64,000 nucleotides of DNA from Corynebacterium minutissimum (GCF_000988205.1 NZ_LAYQ01000009.1:1-64000); one strand, 5' to 3'. Positions 55,369 to 64,000 are shown, numbered from the stretch's first letter. Notes: generated by a model not told the origin, from the sequence alone. Made by a program: numbers and translations.

Positions 55369-56409
55369 CTAGCCCCGCCAAGGCTCAATGCCTGCGCGGC
55401 GCCAGGCCTCCAAGAACTGGGTAGTTTCTGCTTCGTCCGTGATGGACACGCGCACGCCCTCATCGAGGTAGCGGCGGATGACCACGCCTTCATCAAGCAT
55501 CTTCGTCTCCACCTCCGCGGCATCCGCGCGCGGCAGCCAGACAAAGTTGCCGTAGGACTTCTCAGCTCCCAGTTCCGCGCAGACGCGGTCGCGTTGTGCC
55601 TTGGTGATCTCAACGGCGTCGTCAAGCTCGTCATGGCGCTTGAGCACCTCCACGGCGGCAGTTTCTGCCATGGCGGTCACCGTCAGCGGCAGGGAGAGCA
55701 GCTGCAGCGCGTTGATGATTTCTGGTCCTGCCACCGCGTAGCCCACACGCATACCAGCCAGACCCCATGCCTTGGAGAATGTGCGCACTCCAAGCAGGTT
55801 GGGGTAGCGCTGGTATTCCTCGACTGAATCTGGGGTATCGGGGGCGTCGTTGTACTCCCAGTAGGCCTCATCCAGCAGGACCACGACATCCTCGGGCACC
55901 CGGTCCATGAAGGCGCGGAATTCACCGCGCGTGATGACCGTGCCCGTCGGGTTGTTGGGGTTGCACAGGATGATGAGCTTGGTCTTCTCCGTCAGGGCGG
56001 CAAGGACTGCCTCCAAATCGACGCGGTAATCCTCCGTGAGCGGGACCAGAATCGGTTCCGCGCCGGCCATGCGCACGTAGAGGGGGTAAGCCTCAAAGCT
56101 GCGCCAAGGCACGATGACCTCATCGCCGGTGTGGCAGGACGCCAAGATGGTGGCCTGCAGGATGGGCGTGGAGCCCGCAGAGACGAAGATGTGATCCGCC
56201 GGAACCCCCAGGTAATTGCACAAGGCGTTGGTGAGCTCCAGGCTGCCGGGCTGCTGGTAGCGGTTGGTGGTGCGGGCGGCGTCGGCAACCGCGGCAATAA
56301 TGTCCTCGGCGGGCTGGAAGGGGACCTCATTGGAGGAGAGTTTCAAGGCATGGGGGAAATCCTTGCCTACCTTGTACTCGGGGAAGCTTGAGAGATCATT
56401 ACGAAGCAT
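55369..56409 (-). CDS. Histidinol-phosphate/aromatic aminotransferase family
   Basis: 346 residues from ATG 56409 (AAAGGA seven bases before; a GTG six bases earlier is too close). Fold-type I class II aminotransferase: LSSNEVPFQP, NPNNPTGTVI, LDEAYWEY and PLP-Lys motif FSKAWGLAGMRVGY. In corynebacteria relatives act as aromatic aminotransferase (Pat) or HisC. The location between two permease and TPP-enzyme genes, away from his genes, favours amino-acid catabolism. Confidence 0.88.
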   Translation of the reverse strand: MLRNDLSSFPEYKVGKDFPHALKLSSNEVPFQPAEDIIAAVADAARTTNRYQQPGSLELTNALCNYLGVPADHIFVSAGSTPILQATILASCHTGDEVIVPWRSFEAYPLYVRMAGAEPILVPLTEDYRVDLEAVLAALTEKTKLIILCNPNNPTGTVITRGEFRAFMDRVPEDVVVLLDEAYWEYNDAPDTPDSVEEYQRYPNLLGVRTFSKAWGLAGMRVGYAVAGPEIINALQLLSLPLTVTAMAETAAVEVLKRHDELDDAVEITKAQRDRVCAELGAEKSYGNFVWLPRADAAEVETKMLDEGVVIRRYLDEGVRVSITDEAETTQFLEAWRRAGIEPWRG

Positions 56410-56422
56410 TTTCACGTCCTTT

Positions 56423-57760
56423 CTAAATCATGTCCCAGATGGTCACGGCCATAATTAGCAGGCCCATACCGAAGACGAAGTAGTTCCACGGGTCATTGCG
56501 GAATTGCTTGTACACGTCCAGTTTCTTGAACATATACACCGGAACCAGGTAGACGATGAACGCCACGAAGACACCGGAGACAACCGAAATCATGGAAATG
56601 ATGGAGGGGTTAAAGATCGCCACGAGCGTGGTGCACACGAAGGCGATGAGATAAATGATGTTGAGCAGCGTGCGGTGCGAGACCTTCTCCGCCAGCTTCG
56701 GCGCAGCGTTCTTCAGCAGGTACTCCGTGCCTTCTTCGGTACCGAGCATGTGGCCGAAGTAGGAGGAGACGATGGCGCAGATGACCACGATGGGGGCCAT
56801 GTAAGCCATGAACGGAGTGCCAGTGACGTTGGCGAAGTAGGAGAGCACCGGGATGTTTTGCTCGAGGGCCTCATTCATGCCGTCGGCGCCGAGTGCGAGG
56901 ACGCAGGACCATACAAAGAACATGGTGAAGACGACGAGCAGGATAGCGGTGTAGAACTCCGTGCGGGAAACGCGCTTTTCGGTCTTCTCGCCGTATTGCG
57001 GCTGCATGTCGATGGCGAACTGCGACAGCGCCGCCATGTGGGAGAAGGAGAAGACCAGCACCGGCAGGATGAGGAAGATGCCCTTGATGATGCCGCCGTA
57101 GCCATTCGAGCCGTCATCGAAATGGATGAAGCTGTGCAGGTCCCAGCGTGGGATGAGGTAGATGGAGGTGACGGCCAGGGCGATAATCAGCGGGTAGACC
57201 AGCACCTGGGCCAGCCAGATCATCGGCTTGCGGCCGATGGCGAAGGCGCCGGTCATCACGCCCACGCAGAGCATGGCCAGCAGCCACCGGTCGAGCGACG
57301 GGCCACCCAGCTGGTTGACAATGAAGCTATCCACCGCGTTGGTGATGGAGACACCATAGATGAGGACGGTGGAAAAGACCGTGATCCAGTACAGCACCGC
57401 GAAGACGATTCCTTGGCCCTTGCCCAGATACTGGGAGACCAACTCGAGGATGTCCTTGCCGTGGTCCTCCGTGGGCGCACCCGCAACAATGCGTGCATAG
57501 GTCCGGTGCGAAAAGTACACCAAGGGGAAGATGAAGACCGTGGCAAAGACCAGCGGCCAGAACCCGAAACCGCCGGCATTCAGCGGCAGGAAGAGGATGC
57601 CAGCACCCACGGCGGTGCCGAAGAGCGTAATGATCCACGATGCGGTGGAGGCAGCGGGGCGCTGCTTGGCGACGACCCCATCGCCCACAATGTGCTCGCC
57701 TTCCTTCAGCTGGCTAGCGGGTACGGCATTCGAAGTTGGAGGAGTATGTGTCGTGCTCAT
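56423..57760 (-). CDS. Amino-acid permease (HAAAP family)
   Basis: 445 residues, 11 spans. SWIITLFGTAVGAGILFLPL is the signature of the hydroxy/aromatic amino-acid permease family (SdaC/TdcC/Mtr type); LPVLVFSFSHMAALSQFAID and YFGHMLGTEEGTEYLLKN follow. Thirteen bases before the aminotransferase and twelve after the TPP enzyme, so it most likely brings in the amino acid that these enzymes degrade. Confidence 0.9.
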   Translation of the reverse strand: MSTTHTPPTSNAVPASQLKEGEHIVGDGVVAKQRPAASTASWIITLFGTAVGAGILFLPLNAGGFGFWPLVFATVFIFPLVYFSHRTYARIVAGAPTEDHGKDILELVSQYLGKGQGIVFAVLYWITVFSTVLIYGVSITNAVDSFIVNQLGGPSLDRWLLAMLCVGVMTGAFAIGRKPMIWLAQVLVYPLIIALAVTSIYLIPRWDLHSFIHFDDGSNGYGGIIKGIFLILPVLVFSFSHMAALSQFAIDMQPQYGEKTEKRVSRTEFYTAILLVVFTMFFVWSCVLALGADGMNEALEQNIPVLSYFANVTGTPFMAYMAPIVVICAIVSSYFGHMLGTEEGTEYLLKNAAPKLAEKVSHRTLLNIIYLIAFVCTTLVAIFNPSIISMISVVSGVFVAFIVYLVPVYMFKKLDVYKQFRNDPWNYFVFGMGLLIMAVTIWDMI

Positions 57761-57772
57761 GGTGAGCCTCCT

Positions 57773-59457
57773 TTAGCTGGTGGGCGTTTCGTCGGTGTGT
57801 AAAACCGGGGAGGGCGGGATAGGCAGGGAATGGGCCTGGTCGGTGATGACGTTGAGAAGCGCTGGTACGCCGTCCTCGGCGATGGCGCGCAGGGCGCGGG
57901 CCACGGCCTCCGGTACCTGGGCGTCATCAGTGATGAGCTCGCCGTGGGCGCCGAAGCCGCGGGCAACCGCCGCGAAATCCGGGTTGACAAGCTGCGTGCC
58001 GGAAACGCGGTCGGGGAAGTGCTTCTTCTGGTGATCGCGGATGGTTCCGAACTCGCCATTGGACATGACGATGATGAGAAAAGGCGCGCCGTATTGCAGC
58101 GCGGTGGCCAGTTCTTGGCCGTTCATGAGGTATTCGCCGTCGCCAGCAATGGTGACGACGGTGCGCTCCGGGAACTGCAGTTTGGTGGCCACTGCGGCCG
58201 GGATGGAGTAGCCCATCGAGCCGTTGCGCACGCTGAACTGGGAGGGGTAGACCTGCGAGCGCAGGAACTGCTGGGCCCAGATGCAGTGGTTGCCGGCGCC
58301 GAAGGTGTAGATGGAATCCTTCGGCAGCTGCTCGTGCAGCGCGGCGAAGACGGCCTCCATGTGGGCGGTGCCTTCTTTACCGGGACGATAGTCCGCGGGC
58401 TCGGGGAGGGTGGCGAAGTCGAGGTGGTTCGCGTGCGCGGCGTCGAACCACTCGCCGCGCTTGTCCTTGCCCTCGACGCTCAGGCGGTCCAGGGTGTGAG
58501 CGAAGGCCACGGGGCTCGCCACGATGTGCTCTACCAGCGCCACCGAGTGGCCTCGCAGACTGGTATCGGGGTTGATGGCGATGTTGCGTGCCTGCGGTGA
58601 CTGGCGCAAGGTGTAACCGTCGGTAGGAACATCACCGAGAACGGCACCGACTTCGATGACGAGGGAGGCAGCTTCCAAAAGTTGCGCCGCGCGTGGGTCG
58701 CGCCCATAGCCGAGCCAGCCGGCGTTGGCGGGGGAGTCGAAAGGCACGCGGTCAGCGGCGCGGAAGTCTTGAATGATGGGGATGCGGTGCTCTTCGGCGA
58801 AGCGGGTGATCGTCTCTGCGGCTTCCGGGGTCCAGCGCAGGCCGCCGGCGAAAATGAGTGGGCGCTCTGCGCGGCTTAGTTCGCGGGAGAGGAGGTCCAG
58901 GTGCTCGTCGAAAGCGCGCCTTCCGACACCGGGATGGGTGGGTGGATGCTGCCGGTGAACTCCTGGTGGAGAATATCCTCCGGCAGGCCCACGATGACGG
59001 GGCCGGGGCGGCCCTGCTGGGCTTGGAAGAAGGCTTCGGCCACGACGCGGGAGGCACGCGACGGATCGTCGAGGACAAAGACCTGCTTGGCCTGGGTGCC
59101 GAACCACGCCTTGGGATCGAATTCCTGGAAGGACTCGCGGTCACGATCCGAGATGGGGATAAGGCCCACGAAGAGGACGAGCGGGGTGGCATCCTGCCAG
59201 GCGGTATGGATACCCACGTAGGCGTTGGCCGCGCCGGGGCCGCGGGTGACCATGGCGACGCCGGGCTGTCCGGTGGCTTTGCCGTGGGCTTCAGCCATGT
59301 AGGTGGCACCGCCTTCGTGGCGGCAGACGATGGCCTTCACGGGGGAATCGTAGAGGCCGTCGAGCACGGGCAGGAAGCTTTCGCCGGGCACGAGGAATGC
59401 GCGGGTGACGTTGTGCGCGGCGAGGGATTCGGCAATGGCGGCGCCGACGTGTGACAT
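57773..59457 (-). pseudogene. Thiamine-pyrophosphate-dependent enzyme (2-oxoacid decarboxylase/acetolactate synthase-like), frameshifted
   Basis: Restored length about 561 residues. GGGAGG five bases before ATG 59457. N-terminal PYR domain with cofactor-activating Glu in CRHEGGATYMAEA and TRGPGAANAYVGI; C-terminal PP domain with the TPP motif GDGEYLMNGQ to VMSN, 25 residues later. One base appears lost near 58911-58920, splitting the protein after IPVSEGAL. Acts on a 2-oxoacid; sequence alone does not separate decarboxylase from synthase. First gene of the operon. Confidence 0.87.
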
Positions 59458-59580
59458 GGAAACCTCCCTGGGGTTGTTGTGGTAGTGGTCTCATTATTCT
59501 TTGGTGATGCCATGTTGTCTAATGTCGAAAAAGCTGGAAAGCCATACCCTCAAGGCATTGGTAGTGGTAGAAGTAAGGGA

Positions 59581-60468
59581 ATGGACATGGTGAAGGCCAA
59601 ATATTTCCTTGCGGTTGCCGAAGCTGGCACGGTGACTGCCGCCGCGGAGCGCCTGGGCATTACCCAGCCGGCGCTGAGCCGGCAGCTGCGGCGCTTTGAA
59701 AAGGAGCTGGACCTGGAGCTTTTCGTGCGGGCCGGTTCCGCACTGGCGCTCAGCGACGCGGCACACGCTCTCATTCCGACGTGCCGCCGCCTCCTCGCCG
59801 AATCCGCGCGCGCCGGGCAGGCGGTGGAGGCACTCCGCGCGGGCAGTATCCCGGCGCTGCGCGTGGCTGCTACGCCGACGACGATTTCGACTCTGCTTGC
59901 GCCCTTTATCGAGGCCGCTGGCTCGACTATCCCACTGCTCACCACGACCCCGGTTACGCACTACGACGTCTTCGACGCGCTGGAAGGCTCCGCCGACGTG
60001 GTGATTGCCACCATCCCGCCGGGCAATGACGTGGCCTCATTGGCGTTGGGCACGATTCCGGTGCGCGCCTGGGTGCTGCCGACGCACCCATTGGCGCTGG
60101 AGTGCGCGGGTTCGACCAGCGTGGAGGTTAAAAGGTTATTGCAAGAAAAGATGGCTCTGCCTTCGCGGCGCAGCGTGTCCCGTGGGGTGGTGGATTCCTT
60201 CGTGGGCACGGCTGGCTGTGCCTTGGGCTCGCATGTCGAGTGCGATGACACCGCAACCTTGAGCGCCTTGGCCCGCTCGGGCCGAGCCGTGGCCTTGATG
60301 ACAGAACTGCAGCCGGCGCGGCTGGTGGGTTTCGACGTGGTCGATGGTGAACGGACTCTGGGCGGTGTGCCGCTGGTGGCGGCGTGGTCCCCGGGGCACT
60401 TCGCGGGGCAGGAAATTGCGCAGATTGCTGAGCGCTTCCGTAGTTTTATTGCGGGGTCGCTTCGCTAA
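59581..60468 (+). CDS. LysR-family transcriptional regulator
   Basis: 295 residues. N-terminal winged helix VKAKYFLAVAEAGTVTAAAE and LGITQPALSRQLRRFEKEL, then a periplasmic-binding-like sensor domain. ATG 59581 has AAGGG close by; ATG 59587 is possible. Divergent from the TPP-enzyme operon with about 120 bases between, so it probably regulates that operon, as is usual for LysR proteins. Confidence 0.9.
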   Translation: MDMVKAKYFLAVAEAGTVTAAAERLGITQPALSRQLRRFEKELDLELFVRAGSALALSDAAHALIPTCRRLLAESARAGQAVEALRAGSIPALRVAATPTTISTLLAPFIEAAGSTIPLLTTTPVTHYDVFDALEGSADVVIATIPPGNDVASLALGTIPVRAWVLPTHPLALECAGSTSVEVKRLLQEKMALPSRRSVSRGVVDSFVGTAGCALGSHVECDDTATLSALARSGRAVALMTELQPARLVGFDVVDGERTLGGVPLVAAWSPGHFAGQEIAQIAERFRSFIAGSLR

Positions 60469-60529
60469 GGCGGTTTTCTTGGTGCTGGGCGGTGTGCGCG
60501 CTTGGTGTGCGCTGGATAAAACTGCCCCG

Positions 60530-60591
60530 GTTGCCAAAGTTCTGGCCAGATCTTGAATCAGAAGCGATAGCTTTGGCAGCAATGGCAGTTG
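60530..60591 (+). repeat. 62-bp dispersed intergenic repeat, copy 2
   Basis: Partner of 52880-52941. This copy can fold with TTGCCAAAG against CTTTGGCA. It lies 60 bases after the LysR stop, just before the IS110 element. The rest of 60469-60650 shows no gene. Confidence 0.7.
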
Positions 60592-60790
60592 CTCGGCGCG
60601 CGGTAGCGCGCCATGTTAGCGTGGAGGCCAAACTTTCCGGGGGGGTGTTCCTATATAGGTTGTCAACTCCGTGGGTGGGCTTGTTGGGGGCATGAAGGGC
60701 TTCTGCTTCGCCGTGTGAATGTTGTTTTCGGGCATCTCGAGGAGCCGATTGGGCTTGCTGCTCAATCGGCTTGGATGGGGGCTGTTGGTT

Positions 60791-61999
60791 CTAAGCTGCT
60801 GTGGCCTGTTGGACTGTGGAGATGTCTCGGTAGAGCTCGCCGCTACGCATCATGGCGAAGAGAACGTTTAGGCGTCGGCGTGCGAGTGCGACAACTGCGG
60901 CGTTGTGTCTTTTGCCTTCTTTGCGTTTTCGTTCATAGAATTGTCGGGAACGCTCGTGGAATCTGATCGATGCAAAAGACGATTGCCATAGGGCGTTCTT
61001 TAATTTTTTGTTGCCAGCCCGGTTGGGCGAATTCGACATGATGGACGTTCCCGACTGATTCGTCCGCGGTGATAGGCCTGCATAGGACGCTAGGTGCGCT
61101 GCATCGGGGAAGTCGGACATATCGCCAACGGTCATGAGGATCTGCGCGGCGCTACGCGGACCGATGCCGGGCATGGATAAAAGAATCTCGGTGTGAGGAA
61201 TGTCCTGGATGAGCTTGAGTACCTGCGCCTCGATTTCTTTACGATGCTCGAGTTTGGCCAATGCATCTTTGGCGGACATTGCTACGCCAAGTTCGGCGTA
61301 TTCTGCCCCGGCAATGGACACGGTCTGCCCGTGGATGGCAGCAAGCATGGCATCGATGACAGGCTCAGGATTGCGTGCCCTGTGACTGCGCGCAAAGGCT
61401 GCCAGACGTGCTCTACCGACGCGTCGAATCTTGGTGGGGCCACCGTATTTCGCAAGTAGGTGGAGGATCCACTTGCGATGAATCACCTGTCCGCGCAGAA
61501 CATGTTCGAATGCAGGATAGGTTCCCACGAGCGCGGATCGCATCTGGTTGATCAGGCGTGTGTAGGCCCGGGCGAGATCTTCGTCAATACCGTTGAGCAC
61601 TTTCAGCTGGATAAAGACTTCCTCAACGCGGTCGACGCTGCGCAAGGCATCCGGAAGTTTTAGACCGGCATGGGCGATGACGTAGGCGTCGCGCACATCG
61701 GTCTTGGAGTTGCCGGCGTGGATGCGAGAGAGCTGCCGCATCGCAAGCCCCGGTAGATAGCGAACGTCGGCCCCCATGTCTTGGGCGACTGCGACGGTTA
61801 ACCGGCCGATGTTGTTGGGTTGATCGACAATGACAAGAACCGAAGCGTCATCGGCGAGAAATTTGCCGAAGAGCTTGCGTAGTGAGCCTTCATGCTGGTT
61901 GATGCGTTTGGACAGGACTTGTCTGCCTTGGGAATCGAGGACGCAGGCGTGGTGGAAGTATTTGCCGACGTCCATGCCGATGACGAAGTCATAGGCCAT
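60791..61999 (-). CDS. IS110-family transposase (DEDD recombinase)
   Basis: 402 residues; AGGAGG nine bases before the ATG. N-terminal RuvC-like DEDD domain: FVIGMDVGKYFHHACVLD, VIVDQP and NSKTDVRDAYVIA. C-terminal Tnp20 domain: IPHTEILLSMPGIGPRSAAQ, FPDAAHLASYAGLSPRTNQS and SIMSNSPNRAGNKKLKNALW, with the serine expected in it. Appears intact. In this family a bridge RNA from the element's non-coding end selects target and donor DNA. Confidence 0.95.
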   Translation of the reverse strand: MAYDFVIGMDVGKYFHHACVLDSQGRQVLSKRINQHEGSLRKLFGKFLADDASVLVIVDQPNNIGRLTVAVAQDMGADVRYLPGLAMRQLSRIHAGNSKTDVRDAYVIAHAGLKLPDALRSVDRVEEVFIQLKVLNGIDEDLARAYTRLINQMRSALVGTYPAFEHVLRGQVIHRKWILHLLAKYGGPTKIRRVGRARLAAFARSHRARNPEPVIDAMLAAIHGQTVSIAGAEYAELGVAMSAKDALAKLEHRKEIEAQVLKLIQDIPHTEILLSMPGIGPRSAAQILMTVGDMSDFPDAAHLASYAGLSPRTNQSGTSIMSNSPNRAGNKKLKNALWQSSFASIRFHERSRQFYERKRKEGKRHNAAVVALARRRLNVLFAMMRSGELYRDISTVQQATAA

Positions 62000-62005
62000 G
62001 AGCGT

Positions 62006-62140
62006 GTGCCTCCTAGCGATGAATGAGAAGTTGGATTATTTATGCTTCATCGCTGGGGTTGGTCGGACATACTTGCACTGGCATCCACATTACTGTGAGA
62101 CCTCATACCACCTGGGCTGGGTCAGGTTCCTATTAGCAGT
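62006..62140 (-). ncRNA. Candidate bridge RNA region of the IS110 element
   Basis: The non-coding left end before the recombinase gene. It holds a perfect 9-bp hairpin AGCGATGAA/TTCATCGCT (about 62015-62054) just ahead of the ribosome site, and AGTATGTC (minus strand, 62066-62073), which is complementary to GACATACT in the flank at 62144-62151. By family knowledge the bridge RNA of IS110-group elements comes from this end. Transcription and fold are inferred. Confidence 0.4.
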
Positions 62141-62151
62141 TTGAGTATGTC

Positions 62152-62526
62152 ACTGTCTTCGGCGACATCACCCCCCGGATCATTTTCAGACAGGGACAGG
62201 AATAAGCCATACCGAAGCCAGCGACTAGTTCCACTGTTCTTGCGAATGGAGGGAACGGAAGTAAACATAACCCGCCCAATCGGGTGGACGGCCTATGAAT
62301 CTTCGGTGCCCTGGGGTGGAACTGCTAACAACGTAATGGGTATTGAGCAGAGTGATATTTAGCCCGCTGCGTTCGGCTTGGTCGATGTGGATTTGGTCAG
62401 GAAACCAGGATGAGGCCGCCGATCCAGTTAAGGAAACGGACGGGGCCTATCGGTGCCAAATGGTGCCAAATGGTGCCAAATGGTGCTACCCTAGTGTTAT
62501 TGCCACCTGTTACGACAGGATTGGAA
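62152..62526. other. Non-coding accessory stretch
   Basis: About 375 bases between the IS110 end and the DUF3800-like gene. Apart from the 10-bp tandem repeat listed separately I see no gene, no clear ribosome site and no known RNA; base composition is more even than in the core genes. It may be leftover DNA from earlier insertions. Confidence 0.4.
62451..62490. repeat. Four 10-bp tandem repeats (TGGTGCCAAA)
   Basis: Units at 62451, 62461, 62471 and 62481; the middle two identical, the first differing in one base and the last in its 3' half. Spacing of exactly one helical turn is what operator or iteron arrays show. No toxin-antitoxin or replication gene is next to it. Confidence 0.7.
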
Positions 62527-62570
62527 GAAGACCCTGGGACCCCAGCCGGACGACTGGACTCAGGGTCTTC
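62527..62570 (-). terminator. Terminator after the DUF3800-like gene
   Basis: Perfect 10-bp stem GAAGACCCTG/CAGGGTCTTC with a 24-base partly paired loop, nine bases past the stop at 62579 on the minus strand. Confidence 0.65.
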
Positions 62571-62578
62571 GCCTGCCT

Positions 62579-63159
62579 CTAGAGGGAATCCGGGGTGGGA
62601 CGGTTGAGGACCACTTTCTCGTGCAGCTTCTCCCAGTACTGCTCTTCCCCTAGATGGACGGAGTTCAGTGCTTCCAGAACGGCATCTGGAATCCAGAGCA
62701 GGGGATCATCGCCACCGCGTACGTGTTGCAGTCGGATGCCAGCACTTTGTCCCTGGCCCTGCAGGGCAACTATATGGGCGACGTCTCGCCTGTTTGTGCT
62801 TCTTGCCGGCTTTCCAAAGTGACGTTGTGGACGTGCATCTCGGAGAGCTCGAAGTACATCTGCTCCAAGCATTTCCTGCGGTGCCTCTCCGTCTTCTTGC
62901 TCACTTCACTCCGGTGGGTGATGATCGCTTGCATGGAGTCGATCTCGGAAAGGGTGTCCACGATTTTTCGGCGTCGGCTATTACGTTCGTCGGTCCAGTG
63001 AAGTTTGACCTGGCCAGGAAGTCGTAGTGGACGCAGCTCCTCGCGTATTTTTTCCAAGTCTTGAGTGTTGATGATGGCTGCACACACCATGTACTCCTGC
63101 CGGTCTGGGGGTCTAAGGGCGGAGGACTCATCGATGTAGGCGACTAGCTGTGATTCCAC
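62579..63159 (-). pseudogene. DUF3800-like protein, frameshifted
   Basis: Restored length about 193 residues from GTG 63159. Starts QLVAYIDESSALRPPD, the IDES opening typical of DUF3800 proteins, and ends with DPLLWIPDAVLEALNSVHLG, the LW-x-x-DAV motif of actinobacterial members. One A appears missing in the run at 62793-62795, splitting the gene after LESRQEA. DUF3800 proteins have an RNase H-like fold and occur in phage and defence-type islands; function unknown. Next to an IS110 element. Confidence 0.65.
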
Positions 63160-63526
63160 CCTGAAATTGTAGCCCGTCCGGGCCGACGCACCCCTCGGCC
63201 CGGTACCAACTACCCGGAACACGGCAGTACCGAGTCCCCAGAACACCGGTACCAAAAACTCGCATCTGACAACCGTAGATGCCTTGGCAGTGCCCTGGAT
63301 AGAATCTCATGGAGAAGATCCTGACACAGTAGAGTCCGTTTGCCTGCTTGCCGATTCGGAGACATTCTTCTTCACTACCGTTGATTGGCCACACTGCTTC
63401 TGGCATGTCTTCGTCCCAGTTTGGAACGCAGTTCTCAGCGGTGCAGCCAGCGGCTTCAAGAATACTGTCGGAAATCTCGGAAATCTCGGTTTCGGTCGCT
63501 TCTCGCGTCCACGCAATCGCGTTCAT
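63128..63526 (-). CDS. Hypothetical protein
   Basis: 132 residues from ATG 63526 or the ATG three bases before; AAAGGGG precedes it. The first 80 residues are acidic (TEISEISDSILEAAG, PNWDEDMPEAVWPING, SEEECLRIGKQANGLYC) and look coding; the last 50 are Gly/Cys-rich and overlap the promoter-like GGTACC repeats, so the real gene may end earlier. No family recognised. Lies 21 bases after the SURF1 gene on the same strand. Confidence 0.4.
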   Translation of the reverse strand: MNAIAWTREATETEISEISDSILEAAGCTAENCVPNWDEDMPEAVWPINGSEEECLRIGKQANGLYCVRIFSMRFYPGHCQGIYGCQMRVFGTGVLGTRYCRVPGSWYRAEGCVGPDGLQFQGGITASRLHR

Positions 63527-63550
63527 CATCGTCCCCTTTGGGGGCCGAGG

Positions 63551-64000
63551 CTAGAAGCGTTCCTGGCCGCGCTCGCGGATCTTCTCGTAGAAGTCAGGCT
63601 TGGCGGAGCCATAGCGTGAGCGGGAGCGGCGCGAAGGCTGCGTTCCAGCGGCCAGTCCTGGTGCTGGGGTAGAAGGCGCTGTGGCGTCGGGGTGCTCGAA
63701 CGCAGGCTCCTCGTGCTCGGAGATATCGACGTCTGCGGCCGCATCGGGGGAGCCGGCGCCGGTGCCAATAGCTGCCGCAGTCGCCTCAGCCATCAGGGCC
63801 TCTTCCTCACGGGCGCGGCGGCGCTCCCGAATCTCGGACCACACGAAATACGCAAAGCCCAGCGGTGCCATCACGCCGAAGGCAATCCACTGGTAGCCGT
63901 AGGAGAGGTGGTTGCCGCGGTCCAGCTTCGGCACCGGCAGCGCATGCAGCTCACCTGGCTGATCGGGGGAGAGTTGGAGGTAGTCGTGGGCGAGGGGGAC
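63551..64000 (-). CDS. SURF1 family protein, C-terminal part (cut by window edge)
   Basis: 149 residues are inside the window; the N-terminus lies beyond 64000. The NHLSYGYQWIAFGVMAPLGF motif followed by a membrane helix and EIRERRR is the conserved end of SURF1 proteins, which help assemble the haem-copper cytochrome oxidase. A long Ala/Glu/Pro-rich cytosolic tail of about 85 residues after the helix is typical of corynebacterial members. Confidence 0.85.
   Translation of the reverse strand, partial: VPLAHDYLQLSPDQPGELHALPVPKLDRGNHLSYGYQWIAFGVMAPLGFAYFVWSEIRERRRAREEEALMAEATAAAIGTGAGSPDAAADVDISEHEEPAFEHPDATAPSTPAPGLAAGTQPSRRSRSRYGSAKPDFYEKIRERGQERF

Larger units (their letters stand above)
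60652..62140 (-). mobile_element. IS110-family insertion sequence (limits approximate)
   Basis: Contains one recombinase gene and about 140 bases of non-coding DNA on each side. No inverted ends or target repeats, as usual for IS110. The limits are a guess based on the shared GTTCCTAT at 60648-60655 and 62126-62133; the true ends could differ by tens of bases. A hairpin AGCCGATT/AATCGGCT lies at 60743-60771 past the gene. Confidence 0.75.

Noticed and set aside
62141..62362. 73-codon frame after the IS110 element
   Set aside because: No ribosome site and no protein-like pattern; overlaps the element flank.

Overview
The window looks like chromosomal DNA of a high-GC Corynebacterium. It encodes a mycolyltransferase-type esterase, a SURF1 homologue, small secreted CAP and Ser/Thr-rich envelope proteins, gluconate genes and many actinobacterial PucR regulators. 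I see no rRNA, tRNA or CRISPR array. Genus is fairly sure; species is not determined, although a skin-type species rich in amino-acid and lipid catabolism would fit.

Layout. 1-1.04 kb: the end of an IS3-family element lies inside the first of two tandem paralogous genes. 1.4-9 kb: secreted CAP protein, homocysteine methyltransferase, small exported protein, gluconate kinase and permease, mycolyltransferase-like esterase, and a large exported protein with a possible aerolysin-like segment. 9-16 kb: nitrogen-compound module (MHS transporter, PucR regulator, amidohydrolase, carbamoylase-type hydrolase, MarR regulator). 16-21.3 kb: wall-anchored protein, YjbR protein, and a small acyl-CoA/nitronate/thioesterase set. 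21.6-26.2 kb: NCS2-type permease, zinc alcohol dehydrogenase, GAF-PucR regulator. 26.2-35.9 kb: an AT-richer island with a beta-oxidation-like operon (CoA ligase, two crotonases, thioesterase, symporter plus small partner, hydroxyacyl-CoA dehydrogenase, thiolase) and a divergent GAF-PucR regulator. 36-43 kb: hydantoinase/oxoprolinase A and B, PucR regulator, YkvI-type permease. 43-53 kb: a Baeyer-Villiger monooxygenase/hydrolase/aminotransferase operon and two PucR-gabT pairs in mirror image, followed by an amino-acid permease. 53-60.5 kb: an operon-like set (TPP enzyme, amino-acid permease, HisC-type aminotransferase, aldehyde dehydrogenase, SnoaL-like protein) beside a divergent LysR regulator. 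60.6-64 kb: an IS110 element, a short accessory stretch with repeats and a DUF3800-like gene, and the C-terminal part of SURF1.

The common theme is uptake and oxidation of small organic acids, amino acids and amides, each module carrying its own regulator. At least eight otherwise well conserved genes are broken by a single-base indel. This is too many to accept as biology without checking reads, so the pseudogene labels below mean 'interrupted in this sequence'.
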